This document shows positions 1-13,319 of a stretch of DNA of 64,000 nt, piece by piece. The DNA is taken from the NCBI RefSeq assembly GCF_001638985.1, contig NW_017265138.1, positions 1,485,177 to 1,549,176 of the forward strand, given 5' to 3'. A model generated the notes under the pieces. The model was given only the letters and a program-made list of their open reading frames with translations, did no database searches and was not told where the DNA came from. The stretch's first letter is position 1, and each line of letters begins with the position of its first letter. Both the position numbers and the translations under genes were made by a program. Source of the stretch: Phycomyces blakesleeanus NRRL 1555(-) (lineage: Eukaryota > Mucoromycota > Mucoromycetes > Mucorales > Phycomycetaceae).

Positions 1-3000
1 TATATTCCTTTCTTTTTGTGTGTGTATATATACTGCTTAATGTAACTATTGCTATGAGTATTATTAAAAGTATAGTTATTATTCTGTATTCGTTATTCTT
101 TATTCGCTATTATTATTTTGGTTGAGAGCAACACAGGTGTTACGCCCATCACTAAAACACAATCCGAGTTCAGTTACTATCCAGTGTAAAGATCGTTTGT
201 CCTACACTCGGCAATGAAAATCCAAAAGACTCGTAATATAACTGGCCAAAAAAACGAATGGTGGATTTCATAGTGATTTGCGATGTTTTAAAATAATAAA
301 TAATATTCAATTCAATTCAATTGTAATTATAATTATATTATATTCATAGCAAGTGAGTAATATATATATATATATAATAAAAAGAGAGACAAATAGATAT
401 GCCAAGAAAAAGAAGAACATTTTTTATTTTGAAAGCAAACAATCTTTACAAGTAGTATATGCAATGTATGAATGCTTATGAATGTTTATATATGTATATA
501 AAGAGATAGAGAGCGTGGGTATGCGTATATTGTGTTTAAGTAACTATAAAGACAATGCGCAAGAACCAAAAAAGAAAGAAAAGGCGGTTCACATACATCA
601 AGTAGAACGAGTAAAAGAAAGGCGATTTTAACCTCACCAGGCTTACAATAATACTAATGGTGGTATAAAATGATCATAGTAATAACTATGCTGTGGTACA
701 GATCAATTGTAAATTAATATGTACACTTGTGTTCATATTTACGTTATTATTTCTTGGGTAAATGTTCTATTCAAACAAATTAAACATGTAGCTTAATCGA
801 GACCAGACCTATACATCACCCATATTATATACATGAAATACAGATATTTATATATGGATATAAATGTGTTGATGCCACTTGCAAATTCATTCATTATTTT
901 CCTTATTTATCCACCACGGATGCGATATTTATTTTCATTTTGAATCCCAGATAGCTTATATATATAAAAAAAAGCATAATTATCTTGCGTTCGATTGGCC
1001 AAATTCAATTTAAAGATAATTCGTGCCTGTATCTATGGACGTGTATTTATATGTATGTGTGGTGGTTGAATAAAGCATTTCACTGCTTACGATCGTCACA
1101 TTGTGATTTTATAATTACGATTATAGTTTTATACAGAGTAGGTAATCGTATTACAGAATTTCTGTCTAAAATTTATATTAAAGAAGAAGTCTACAGAGGC
1201 AGTAACTGAATGAAAAGCAACCAGTGAATAATTACAAGATGTACTCAATGTAGAAAAGATAATAGATACATGGACATGTATATAAAAGCAAGACACCTAT
1301 TACTAGAATATTTTTCTTTCTCAACTTAAAAGAGTACTAATCTACCAAAAAATCGGTAATGGAATTCTACTGGCTTACCTTTACTATTAAGGTTTTTAAA
1401 GTTTTCCTTTTATTTTATTTTAAAAATAAAATATTTTAATTTTTATCTAAAAATAAAAATCGAAACCCCCCTCTCCTTCTCCCCCGCACCCTTTTCCCCA
1501 CCCCTTCTCCCCTTTACCTCTTCATTACAAAATGTAGTGTCCAAGCTTAGGTGTTCTGCCTTTGTTCTACAGACAATTTATCTCCATCTCAATATTTATT
1601 TTATTATTTTGTATTCTTGATCAATAAAATACGGCTAAATACATACATTTATATAGAAATCTTGTTTATTACAGGTAAATTATTTTTGTCGTGAGCCTGT
1701 GTGTGTTGGTTCAAGTATACATAGTTACAACAAGAATTGATGTAAATTAATATGCAAGAATAATAATAATAAAAAGGTGGGTGTCATGTAATACCTAATC
1801 TGATATATATACATAATTATACATAGCGCAAGAAATGTAATGCTGTTGAACATAGACTTCTTTACACATAATATTAAATACTAATTTAATGAAACCATTT
1901 ATATTTTGCATTATTTACGTTTCATTCCATTTTCTTGGTCTTTCTGTCCGTGTTTTGTCTATATTCTTTCTATATCTTTTAAAGACTGCAATTACTAAGT
2001 AACATAACTTGACTCACTTTTTCATTTTTTCTCTTTAATTCTGTGAACCTATAAATTATGTCTGCTCAAGGTTCAAGGTTGCTTTTTTTTTTAGCTTTCA
2101 AATCCTTCAATTTGTAAGGATTTACTGGATTTCCGCCTTGCTTTAAAAGCATATACTCATGTTCGATATCTTTTTTTTTGTGGCTGGGCTTAGCTTATAT
2201 ATATATATGTAATTGATATATATTTTTTCTCTCGCTTTCTTTAGATATATTATATTTGGGTGTGAGTCTACAAGAGGTGCTTATTTTTAATATATTCCAG
2301 AATAACTAATTTTCTATCCTCTAGATACTTCTCTGCTGTCTTGGTCACATCTACTAGTCTGTATTAAAAAACAATATGACAGGCGTTACAACTCTGTATA
2401 TAAAGCATACACCCCGCACTATTAACATTTTTTTATTTGCAATAAAAGATATAAAATTTACATATCTTTTTTATGTATAGCTGAAAAGATAATAAAATAA
2501 AGTAATTAACTATATGCATACACATATGTTGTGTAGGTAAAGAGCCCGTTGAGGAAGGGTTTGGTCTTTACCCCTCTCACTAAGTATTTTTTTTGGTAAG
2601 CCTCAATCCTCTAAAGAATCTAACCAAGGTAAGAAATATATATAATATTAGAGTCCCTAGCCACCCTGTGAGCCGGGCTTTTACCGGAGCAAATCAAAAA
2701 TTAAAATAATAATAAAAGGCAACCCGCCCTCCCTTGTTCCCAGGGCAAACACGTTTAACCGGAGCACAGTAATAAAAAGAAAAGGATTAGTACAATTTAT
2801 AGGAATTTGTCTAAATGACTTATTTTATAAAGTAAAAAGTTTATATCTTAAACACACAATTCAACACATTGATAATAGTAATAATAGTTTTATTTATTTT
2901 TATTTGGTTTATGAAATACAAAAGGGAAAAAAAGTCAATTTCTTTTTTGATATATTATATTCAACTAATCAAATAATATGTTTTTTTTTATCAGAATGAA

Positions 3001-3424
3001 ATAATAATAACAAAGAAGTATACAAAGAAGAAGTGGGAGTGGGGAGATGGTAAGGGAGATAAGATAAGATAAGATAGAATAGAATTTTTAATGCATTTTT
3101 TTTTGGAAATGAAAGAAATAGAAAAATGATGAATCGAGGGTTACTACTAACACTACTATTGCTACTTGACTGCTATTACTACTAATACTATTATTATTAT
3201 TATTATTATTGTTGTTGTTGTTCTTTTCAGTTATGTACAATACGTGAGAAATGGATAAAAATTAAATTAATACAATTAACAATGAAAAATAAAGAGGGAA
3301 ATAGAGAAAGGGAGAGAAGTAAAGTAAAGTAGAGTAGAGAAGTCGAGAAGAAATGGAATGGAATGGAATGAAAATAGTATAATATAAAATAAAATAGCAA
3401 ACACTTCTTTTACTTCTTCTTTTT
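1..3424. other. AT-rich intergenic spacer
   Basis: I see no supportable gene in this stretch. It is AT-rich with poly-A/T and TA runs, short GATAA and ATT microsatellites near 3060-3080 and 3185-3215, and a CT/C-rich patch near 1465-1520. A GC-richer island at about 2540-2775 contains two similar short segments ending in ACCGGAGCA, which could be a decayed repeat. The part next to 3425 should hold the 3' UTR of the permease gene. Short ORFs here have AT-rich, non-coding-like composition. Confidence 0.6.
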
Positions 3425-4446
3425 CTAGTTGTGGAATGCGTCTCTCCAGGATTTCAAGTTGGACGGAATACGTTTCCATGTTGAAGGCTTCAAGATACTG
3501 ACACCTTCCAAAGGATCGAAACGTTTGTTCTCTTCCATTTCCATTGTGTGTCTATAATAGTAATAAAAGTTATTTAGATTAGCAAACGTTTATAAAAGCG
3601 TTTTCTTTCTTTTTCTTTTTTACCTAAGAATTTCTTCACGTCCGGTATCAAGATCAACTTCCATCAAAGGAATAAACTTTGATTTCATGACAATCTTGTA
3701 TCCAAAATAAAAGATGAGCACGATGGGAATACCAATATAGCAGGCCACGATATCCAATGGGTCAACAGGATCTGCAGACCAGGCGTCATAGCCCTGGCCG
3801 ACCAAGACAAACGAACAGATGAGGAAGGCGAAGATGGGGCCGACAGGGAAAAGACGGGCCTTGAACGGCAAGTCGGACACAAGATGACCCTGGGCGACAT
3901 AGGCTTGACGGAACCGGTAATGAGATGCGGCAATACCGAGCCAGGCAATGAAACCAGCAACACCAGAGATGTTCAAAAGCCAGTTATAAACGACACCATT
4001 TCCAAACAGAGAGGTCAAGAAGGCAAGCATACCAATTAGGCCAGTCAAGAGAACGCAGTAGATGGGAATTCCAGCCTTGGTGACTTTCTTAAACACACGG
4101 GGTGCCTTGTTTTCGCAGGCAAGGTCATAAAGAGTTCGGCTGGAAGCATAAAGTCCGGAGTTACCGGCCGAAAGAACGGTAGTTAAAATGACAGCATTCA
4201 TAAGGTCTAGTAAAAAAAATGCAAAAATTAGTTAACTTTTAAAAATAAAAAAATAAAAATTAGGTCACTATAGCAACATACGAGCAGCAGGTTGAATTCC
4301 AGCTCTTTGGAAAACAAGAGTGAAAGGCGAAACAGAAACATCTCCAACATCATTCTTGAGAAGCATAGGGTCATCAAAGGGAATAATAAGACCGATAATG
4401 AAGATCGAAAGGATGTAGAATAAAACGATACGCCAAAAGACCTACA

Positions 4447-4484
<38 letters not shown>

Positions 4485-5984
4485 TAATTTCAAATAAATA
4501 AAATCATATTTGTTAGTTAGATTCTGTCATTTACATAAATGTATATATATATATATACCTGTTTGATAGCCTTTGGAACGTTCTTTTGAGGATTTTCACT
4601 CTCTCCTGCAGCCACACCAATCAACTCTGTACCCTGGAACGAGAAACCGGCAGTCAGGAAGGTGCTGAGGATACCAGTACCTCTGACGCCACCAGATCTG
4701 AATACTTCGACACCATAGTAGACATCGCCCAAGACAGCAGTGTCGACAAGAATTCCAAGGAAAATGAAGACAATGACAGTCAAGACTTTGATGAGAGCAA
4801 ACCAGTACTCCGCTTCACCTATTTTAAATAATAAAATAAAATATATACACGGATAAATTAATATATAATATATATCAAAGTCAGAAGAAGCAGAAGAAGC
4901 AAAAACTCCGACCTTTTGACATTATATTATGTACACACACACACATATATATAATACTATTATTTCTTTTAATTGAAAAATAGAAAGATTCTTACCATAA
5001 CCCTTTACTGAAAACAAGTTGAGACTAAGGACAAGAACCAAGAATACAATTGACCAAACGTATCCAGGAACCCATGGAGCCCAGAAAGCCATAACCATTG
5101 AACCGGCAGTCTACATATACATATGATGAAATAGAGTGTGAGAAAATAATTACTTACGATAAGGTTTAAGATCAATGTTTCACGACTTGATTCAAGGCAG
5201 TACAAGAAACGTAAAAAAAATAAAAAAATAACTTACAAGTTCTACAGCCAGAGTGACAGCCCAGTTATACCTAATCCAAAATAGGTTAGAAGATGTTTGA
5301 TCAATAATACAAAAAAAAGTTAACAGTCATACCAGTAGTTCCAACCCAAAGCAAAACCCAAGGCTGGATCGATAAAACGACCAGCATAATTGTTAAAACT
5401 CCCCGAGATTGGAAGAAAAGTAGCCTTTGGAATGTGCAATAATGAAAATAGAAGAAAAAGAGAATTGTTGTTAACAAAAAAAAGAATATATAAAAGAGGG
5501 TTGTATGTATATATATATATATTTACCATTTCACCAAGACACTCCATCATGAAGAATACCATGATACCAATGAGAGCATAGGCAATCAATGCACCGCCAG
5601 GACCTGCGTTGGCAATTGATGCACCAGAAGCCAAGAAAAGACCTGTACCGATAGTACCTCCAAGCGAGATCATAGTAAGCTATAGAAATATGATATATAA
5701 ATACATATGATATGGTTGTGGTGGTTGTAATGGTAACGTACATGGCGAGCCTTGAGACCACGGTGCAGATGTGGTTTTTCACTTTCGGCTGTACCGGATC
5801 CAGATACGTCTGATCTACCGGTATATACTCGTTCGATGTCTTCCACATACTGGCTCGCTGAGTCTCCCTTGACGTCTACGGAATGGTGCATTGGGCTTCG
5901 CCGGGAGAGGACATTTTCCATTGCAATTGTCTCTGAATTGTCTATATCTTTACTTTTCGATCTACGCGCAGGTGATCCAGACAT
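3425..5984 (-). CDS. Amino acid permease of the yeast AAT/APC family
   Basis: This gene encodes a plasma-membrane-type proton-coupled amino acid permease of about 588 residues with nine exons: 5984-5742, 5679-5527, 5424-5333, 5270-5237, 5110-4996, 4818-4559, 4441-4282, 4206-3624 and 3551-3425. The first exon encodes an 80-residue hydrophilic cytosolic N-terminus. It is followed at once by the family motif SLGGTIGTGLFLASG, which begins the first membrane helix, then by further hydrophobic segments as expected for a 12-helix carrier. The segments SFQGTELIGVAAGESENP and SNSGLYASSRTLYDLA-like (residues ASSRTLYDLA) are typical of the fungal YAT subfamily. The tail ends in a hydrophilic segment with SLKSW-like residues before the TAG stop. 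All nine exons join in frame with GT-AG introns of 47 to 141 nt. Substrate specificity cannot be read from the sequence. The start was chosen because it is the first in-frame ATG and gives a normal length. Confidence 0.93.
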
Positions 5985-8081
5985 TGTATGAGAGAGATTG
6001 TTGATAATCGATATGTTATGTATATGGATATATATTTATATGAATTTATATACACAAGATAATATATAAATATATATATATATAGTATATATAATATATA
6101 TATTATTTATCTATTTATTTTTTTGATCTTTTTGTTGCAAAAAGAAATAAACCCTAAAATTATTGTGGTAGGACTGTCTTGATAAGATTATATTTTTTTT
6201 TAAAAAAAAAAGGTTACGGTTAAGGAAATAAGATCTAGATTATCAAATTCCCTTTCCGATATATATAAAACAGTTAATAAAACGTTAATCATAAAAGGCT
6301 TTTTTACTGTAAGTCACAAGCAATTCAACCAATTAAATATACATTCATATTCATAATCCTTTCAAGAGAGGCAAATAATTATATACTCTATAGTCATCGA
6401 AATAATAAAGCATTCATTTTTACTCAATATACCAATGCTAAATACTACATGCTCAAAAAAGAAAGAAGGAAAGAAAGGCTTGTTTGTTTTTGCCATTAAA
6501 GAGTTCAATTGTATAGGCTAACCATTGTTTTAACATAAGATTCTACGCGATATATTAACCACTATCAATATAAGCATATATGCAGGTAAAGTTCTTGTGT
6601 ATTTTGTGTACTTTGTGTGTACCGATAAATCAATGCAAAATATAATATAATATGTATAAAGATAAAAATAAAAAAATGAAACCAAATTCATTTCCAAAGA
6701 ATTGTGACTTGCAGACACAGTATCTGATCACTGTTAGTTTTATTGTTTTTCTTCTTTTCACTATATGTATAGGAAGTATATCAAAATCAATTGGTAAAGA
6801 AGAAGGCTCATTATTATCTATTTATTAATATAAAAATAAATATTTTATTAATTGCTTCAATAAGTATACTGACACTATTAAATAATCAAAACGAGTACAT
6901 TCAAATGAGAACAAGAACAAGAAGTAGGCAACATTACAGCGCCAAGAGTGACCCCATTTTCATGTACATCCCGACAGGTTAAAACAGCGTTACTTTTCCC
7001 AGAAATATACATCGTTCCTTTAACCACACCTTATTTGCTTGTCTTTTTGCATAACTATTTTCTTACAACTAAATTACTCATATCATCAACAAATAACTAC
7101 GATTACAAACACAAATGAGCCATCTCTTGGAACGCCAATTAATAGCACCATCAAGTGTTAGGAAACTATCTTGAAAAACTAAATCAAAACGCCGCAGACC
7201 TGGCAGACCAAAAAACCCCCTCAAATCTCTACAAATGTTACGAGCTTTTTTCTGAATGTGAATCATAATTCTTCCTATAATCATGTATATATCCTTACAA
7301 AAATTGGCAGATTCTAGTTCCATCATATGTGGACCAAGTCGCATATGTTGACCATTTGTCCAAGGACTCCAATCCCAAATATGCATAATTAAATTACAAG
7401 CATTATACTATGTCCACAATCCAAAAAGATGGTAGTAGTTGTGCTATACTGGATTTCCTACACGACGTGGTAGAAAACACAGTCGAAAAGTTAAATGCCT
7501 TGTCTACTCGACTATCACAGTACCCAAGATCTAAACTTTAGTAAAGCATGTTTAATATGCTGTAAAAACCAAGATTCAAAATAGAAAATGATCTATAAAA
7601 ACAAATGCTCTATATCGGAAACCCAAAGTCCTTTATGAATGGGGAGAATTTTGACTCAGAAACTGTGAATATTCTTGTAAAAAGCTTGTTCAATAGAATC
7701 AAAGAGGCAATGAAAACTCGTAGTGACTACACCATATATTATATTATTATTGTTTTGGAAGATATAGCATAAAGAAGCTGATGTACAGTTTATTTAATAA
7801 TAAAAATCAAGAAATCTGACGGTATTTTAAAGTTAACTCACAGCTTTTATACGAGTTAGTAATTTTTTTTTAACAAGTCGGAAGCTTTCAAATCCTGACA
7901 TTTCTTACAGTGTATGTTACAAGGTGTGTTTGGTTAAAGTCATCTGTCTGTATTGAGTCTCCTCTAAAAAATAAATCTCCACCAAAGTAATATTAAATAG
8001 ACCATTATTATTATTATAGGTATTTATTTATTTTTTTGGATTTTTTATTTACAAAAATAAATACCAATTTTACATTCAATC
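5985..8081. other. Intergenic spacer with transposon relics
   Basis: This is the upstream region of the minus-strand permease and of HEM3. It is AT-rich with TA microsatellites near 6060-6110. A 102-codon minus-strand ORF at 7078-7386 has a more coding-like composition than its surroundings but no recognisable domain, and may be a decayed transposon gene. A terminal-repeat-like sequence ends at 7914 and is listed separately. Nothing else is supportable. Confidence 0.5.
7889..7914 (-). repeat. Putative transposon terminal repeat (copy 1)
   Basis: The reverse complement of this 26-bp segment matches 12745-12770 at 25 of 26 positions, and weaker similarity continues for about 15 bp inward (a shared TCCGAC). 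Both begin TACACTGTAAGAAATG. Each copy faces outward from a different flank, so they look like the right end of one relic element and the left end of another. I did not find either partner end. Confidence 0.5.
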
Positions 8082-9291
8082 ATGGTCCCTACTCTCCCAG
8101 ATACTACTCTTACCCAAAAGCAATGTTTCATAATTGGTACCCGCAAATCACAACTTGCCTTAGCTCAGGCTGAGCTCGTGCGCGAAACTCTGCAGAAATG
8201 GTACCCTCATATTGAATTCAGAGTTCACTCAATGTCAACGACCGGCGACCGGGTTCTCAATGTGGCCCTGAATAAAGTTGGAGAAAAGAGCTTATTTACC
8301 AAGGAATTCGAGATTGCCTTGCAAGACGGCCAAGTCGATTTGGTGGTACACAGCCTGAAAGACTTGCCGACAGTCCTGCCACCCGGAATGCATCTCGGTG
8401 CGGTAACGAAACGTGAAAACCCTCATGATGCCATGGTAATCTCAAAGAAACATAAAGAGCATACACTGGCCACACTACCAAAAGGATCGGTAGTTGGTAC
8501 GAGCAGCTTGCGTAGAGTGGCTCAATTAAAACGAAGATATCCTTTATTGATCTTCAAGGACATTGTAAGTAAATTTATATTATTGCCGCCGCTACTGCTA
8601 CTGCTGTTTTTGTTGTTGTATTGAGCAATTCAGTAACAAAGAAACTCAACTATACTTGTTTTATTTTATTATTTATTTTGTAGCGTGGAAATATGTAAGG
8701 TTTGCTTGAAACTTATCAAGATGAAATATTAACAATTTTTGGTTTCTATGTGTGTGTACGTGTTAAAGCAACACGCGATTAATGAAGTTGGATTCGGCTA
8801 ATGGTGAATTCGATGCTATAATTTTGGCTGTAGCGGGTCTGAGACGCCTTGGAATGGGAGACCGGATTACTCAAATTATTGGGCCATCCGATTCATTACA
8901 TGCTGTTTCTCAGGGTGCCCTTGGCATTGAATGTCGAGAAGATGATGTAGAATGCCGACAGCTGTTGGAAAAATTGAATCATGACCAGACACGTATAATG
9001 TGTTTGAGTGAGCGTTCGTTGATGCGTACCTTGGAAGGTGGTTGTACTGTACCTATTGGTGTGAATTCATGGTTAAAGCACAACGAGAGAATTTTGTGTC
9101 TGCGAGGGCTTGTGGCTAGTTTGGACGGTCAAAATGTGGTAGAGTTTGAAGATGAATTATCATTTGCCAATGTGACTTCCACGAAAGAAAAAGAAGCATT
9201 GGCGGTCCAACTTGGCAATGCAGTAGCAAAAGCACTTATCAACCTTGGCGCGGGCGCCATATTAAATGAACTCTCCAACATTCAACATTAA
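8082..9291 (+). CDS. HEM3: Porphobilinogen deaminase (hydroxymethylbilane synthase)
   Basis: The enzyme joins four porphobilinogen molecules into hydroxymethylbilane, an early cytosolic step of heme synthesis. Three exons, 8082-8564, 8684-8694 and 8769-9291, give 338 residues, the usual size. The N-terminal part holds [11 protein letters not shown], and VHSLKDLPT contains the catalytic-site Asp region. GTSSLRR follows. The C-terminal domain has EGGCTVPIG, whose Cys (about residue 257) should carry the dipyrromethane cofactor. The middle exon is only 11 nt (CGTGGAAATAT); joining it restores the family motif RGNINTRL, so I regard it as real. No mitochondrial presequence is evident. The next gene downstream is on the same strand 450 bp away but is functionally unrelated. 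Confidence 0.95.
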
Positions 9292-9740
9292 AGAAAAGAA
9301 ATATTAATTTCTCCAAACATATTTCTTTCTTTCTTTTTGCTCCTCTTCTTTGTATGTATGTATATATGTAATTTGATTATTTGGACTGCTTCTTTTCCAT
9401 ATTACTTTAGACTTTAAAGCGTTCCTTTTAGGACAAAAGAAGAAAGGAACAAATAAAAAAGAAAAAAGATATCCAAAATCTGTCTTTCCTTTTGGTTCTG
9501 TTTTGGTTTTCTCTGTTGCAATAAATAACAGTAGTAATAAAAGGACTTTCTTGAAAGGATAATAAATAATGCGCATGATTTTTTATACCCAAAGTGTATT
9601 TATTACTGGTTCCTGTCCTGGCTAATTGACGAAAAAGCCACTGTAGCTCACACCCTTCTTGTTTGTCGGAATTTAGGTGACCTATTCTCTCTCTCCCCTC
9701 CCCTCCGCTACTTTTCTTTATTTCATTTACTTTTTAGCTA
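9292..9740. other. HEM3 3' region and promoter of the lysyl-tRNA synthetase gene
   Basis: This 449-bp spacer between two same-strand genes is AT-rich. A CT-rich tract at about 9690-9730 lies just before the next start codon, a common arrangement for fungal core promoters. No gene is seen. Confidence 0.5.
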
Positions 9741-12198
9741 ATGGCATCTCAATCAGCAAGACGTGTTGCCACTGGTTTGGTACATGTCATTCCACGTTCA
9801 AAAATATCTAGACCTAATATTTTCAGGACTTTTTCTACTACAGGTACGTTACTGGTCTTATAAATCTCACGTCAGAGTATATCCAAAGAAGAAACAAAAC
9901 AAAACAAAACAAAAAAGTAACAAGATCATGTTGAATTCGTAAAAATAAATAAATTATTCAGGGCGGTCATTGCAAGACATTCCTTTCTCGAAAAGATTAG
10001 AATACCCTCGATTTGCAATCAAACCCGAGCATGGTCATTTCATGACCGTCAAGGATCTATCAGCGTTTGATAGTCAACTTTCCAAAGGTCAGAAAGCTGA
10101 CACACTTGTCACACTAGCTGGTCGAGTTCAGGCCAAGCGCGAATCGAGTGCCAAACTAGTATTTTATGATATTATTCAGAATGGAGAGCCAATACAGGTT
10201 GTTGTGTCTCGTGGAAGGTTTGAGGGATCGTTCGATGAATTTGCAGCTGCAAACCAAGAGGTGTGTCGTGGTGATATTGTCTGTACGTAAAAATAAGAAG
10301 AAGAATATGTAATACGATATAGTATAGTGTAATAAAAGAAAGAATGAAAAGGCGAGACTTTATTTACTTTATTTTGTTATAAAAAATTAAAATATATAGC
10401 TTTTACGGGTGTACCTGGAAAGACAAATCATGGCCAACTCAGTGTGTTTGTAACCAAGGATATGAGGGTCCTCTCGCCTTGTTTACATGACATCCCGAAA
10501 CATGAATTAAAAGATCCAGTATGTTTCATGTCAATGTACCAACTATATCCAAAAGAAACAAATAACAAGTACTTTTCGATTAATTCACAACACAATTCCA
10601 TTCTTGAACATGTCCATTTATTATTATTAATTAATTGTAGGAAAAGCGATTCCGAGAAAGACATTTAGATATGCTTGTAAACCCTCATGTTACGGACATA
10701 ATGCGTACTCGTACCAAGGTGAGAAACCCTTTCTCTTTCATTCTTTTTTTTTTTTAAAAAAAAAAACAACAAACTCACCTGGGAAAAGATTATTCGTTTT
10801 ATTCGAAGGTTCTTGGATGATAGAGATTTCTTGGAAGTAGAAACGCCTGTTTTGTCTGGGAAGGCAGGAGGTGCAAATGCCAAACCTTTCGAAACCCACG
10901 CACATGCCCTTGACATGGATATGCAACTCCGTATTGCACCTGAACTTTATCTAAAGGTAAATAAAGTACAAAGAATATATTAATTCTCTTTACATTGATT
11001 TACAAAAAAAACGGTTTTTTTAAAACAACGATAATAATCAATATATCTATATTAAACCAATAGCAATTGGTTGTGGGCGGTATAGACAGGGTCTATGAAA
11101 TTGGAAAGCAGTTTAGAAACGAGGGTATTGATGCTGATCACAATCCTGAGTTCACGACATGCGAGTTTTACCAAGCATACGGAAATTTAGAGAGTCTGAT
11201 ACAAGACACAGAAACAATGCTGTCAGGTAAAGTAAAACTAAAAGAAAGAGATAGATAGAGAGATATAATAAAGTAAAGAAGACAATGAAATCAAGAATGC
11301 AACTAATATTTCGAAATATTTTTTATAGAAATGGTGGAAAGTATTACTGGAACTCGTATTCTTGAATCTCACAAAGGTGAAGCCATTACATTTGACCGAC
11401 CTTTTAAGCGAATCAATGTTTTGGATCGCCTTGAAACACAACTCGGTATTCCGATTGCAGAACTTGATGGAAAACGTAAGATTTCTAAACAAACAAAAAA
11501 ATTACCTGATAAAATTCTCAAAAGAGCAAATGCGATCCTTACTCACTACCTCTTTTCGGGTGTTATTGCGATTGGTTGCCTATTGTGCAGTCGGTGTTGA
11601 CACTCTACTACAGGCTTGTCGTGAATTGTCTATCCCAGTATCACGTCCTTTTACTACTGCACGCATTCTTGACAAACTAATCTCCCATTTGATTGAGCCT
11701 GAATGTACTCAACCTACATTTTTATACAACCACCCAATTGCATTGAGTCCACTGGCAAAAGGAGGTGTAGATGAGAAGGTAAAGTAAAATAGGAAAAAGA
11801 GAATAGCATATATATATTATCAATAATAGTAACCTTGTTGTCATTATTATGATTATTAGGGTCGTCGTATAGCCGCTCGTTTCGAGCTATTTGTTAGAGG
11901 AAAAGAAATTGTCAATGCTTACGAGGAGTTGAATGATCCTGTGGAACAACGTTTGAGATTTCAGCAACAAGCAAATGATCGTGTAGATGGTGACGATGAA
12001 GCTCCTGTACCTGATCTTGCATTCTGTCAAGCCCTGGAGTACGGTCTTCCGCCAACTGCTGGTTGGGGAATGGGTGTAGACCGGGTAGTCCAGATTTTGA
12101 CAGGAGCTACACACATCAGAGAAGTGCTTGCATTTCCTGTAATGCGTCCCCTCCAGTCAACCACTCCCAAAACAAGTATAAGTGTTGCCTCTTTTTAA
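9741..12198 (+). CDS. MSK1: Mitochondrial lysyl-tRNA synthetase, class II
   Basis: The protein should charge mitochondrial tRNA-Lys. Nine exons (9741-9843, 9962-10282, 10400-10518, 10641-10718, 10789-10956, 11064-11226, 11329-11475, 11591-11778, 11860-12198) give 541 residues. The first about 34 residues are rich in Arg, Ser and Thr with almost no acidic residues, as in a mitochondrial presequence. An OB-fold anticodon-binding region ([26 protein letters not shown]) is followed by the catalytic core. Motif 2 is [15 protein letters not shown] near residue 280, and motif 3 is GWGMGVDRV near residue 497, with the LysRS signature NAYEELNDP. All introns are GT-AG and keep frame. The acceptor before exon 8 was chosen because it restores the expected continuity; it is the least certain junction. 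A separate cytosolic LysRS gene is expected elsewhere. Confidence 0.94.
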
Positions 12199-12744
12199 TA
12201 TAATGTATATATATATTTCTTACCCGCATATGTTATATGACTTATTTCTCTATTACTACTACTATTACTGTGCGTTTGTAATAGGACTATATCTATTGAT
12301 CGATTGTTTGTTTGCTGTGTGTATACGGATATTCTGGATTTTTTGTGACATTTACAAATCTGCACATATACACATTTATATAGTAATAACATTTGAATGT
12401 TGCTTTATTTATCAAACCAATTGTCTAACTTTCATGTCTCGTTTCCACATTTGTTTATATATATATCGTCACCTTTAATTATTAAGGAAATTGTATACAG
12501 AGAGAAAGAAGAGAGAATTCTTGATTATTCTATTAGAGTATTAACTCATAATATTTATACCACATATATTCTGTATTTTATGTACTACTTCTAATTATTA
12601 TTATGGATGCGAGTATTATAAAATCAACCATAAATAAATGGATATAGTGTGTATTTTGTTTAAGACAGGAATGCTAATCATTCAGGCACGACGTCTATCC
12701 AGAACAATGTGTTTACTTTGATCGCCACTTTTTTACTGTGGGGG

Positions 12745-12770
12745 TACACTGTAAGAAATGGCAGGATTTG
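12745..12770 (+). repeat. Putative transposon terminal repeat (copy 2)
   Basis: This 26-bp segment is the inverted counterpart of 7889-7914 (25 of 26 identical) and reads TACACTGTAAGAAATG at its outer end. The interior would lie to the right, toward the transposase-like relic at 13320-13640. The opposite end was not found. Confidence 0.45.
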
Positions 12771-13319
12771 TACCTCCGACCTCGTAATCTTTATAGCCAA
12801 TAGCATGCTTGTTTTAGCCTATTAGCTTTACTTTTTGTCAAATATGATTTATGGAATTTCAGGTTATTTTTGCATCTAATCCAATCAAATATTCTAAATA
12901 TGATAAGTCTATACCTTTTTAAAGTATCTCTATTCTTATAATAGATAACTTTGTCCTTAAGCCGAAAGTCGAGGTTTTAATATAAGTGCTCATTAAAATC
13001 CAGTCGACCTTATATTCTTCAAAAGTACCTGCTTTATAAAGGCCACAATAACGATAGAGTATATATGCATTGCAAGATTTTTTATATGAACTTTGTTCTG
13101 ATACTCTTTTAATTGTTCAAAAAATCTTATAGAACTTTTATCAAATGTCTTTAGAAATCTACCTTCGCATAGTAGTTCGTAACAGACATTGAGAGCTTCA
13201 GGAACAAGCTGAAAATCATGCTTCAACCGAGACGCGAAGAAGGAACCATAACATAGCGTAACAGACTTGAGTTATACTCACTCAACGAAGCTCAATCCAT
13301 TGAACTTTTCAGATTTTCT

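Noticed and set aside
985..1209. 74-codon plus-strand frame
   Set aside because: It uses a non-ATG start and AT-rich codons, and shows no domain or splice partner.
2540..2775. GC-richer island that might be a tRNA or small RNA gene
   Set aside because: I could not find a cloverleaf, a TPsiC box (GGTTCRANYCC-like) or any coding frame. Two short similar segments end in ACCGGAGCA, so a decayed repeat is likelier.
5531..5848. Overlapping minus-strand frames in the permease locus
   Set aside because: They run through introns of the permease in alternative frames; the spliced model accounts for the coding sequence.
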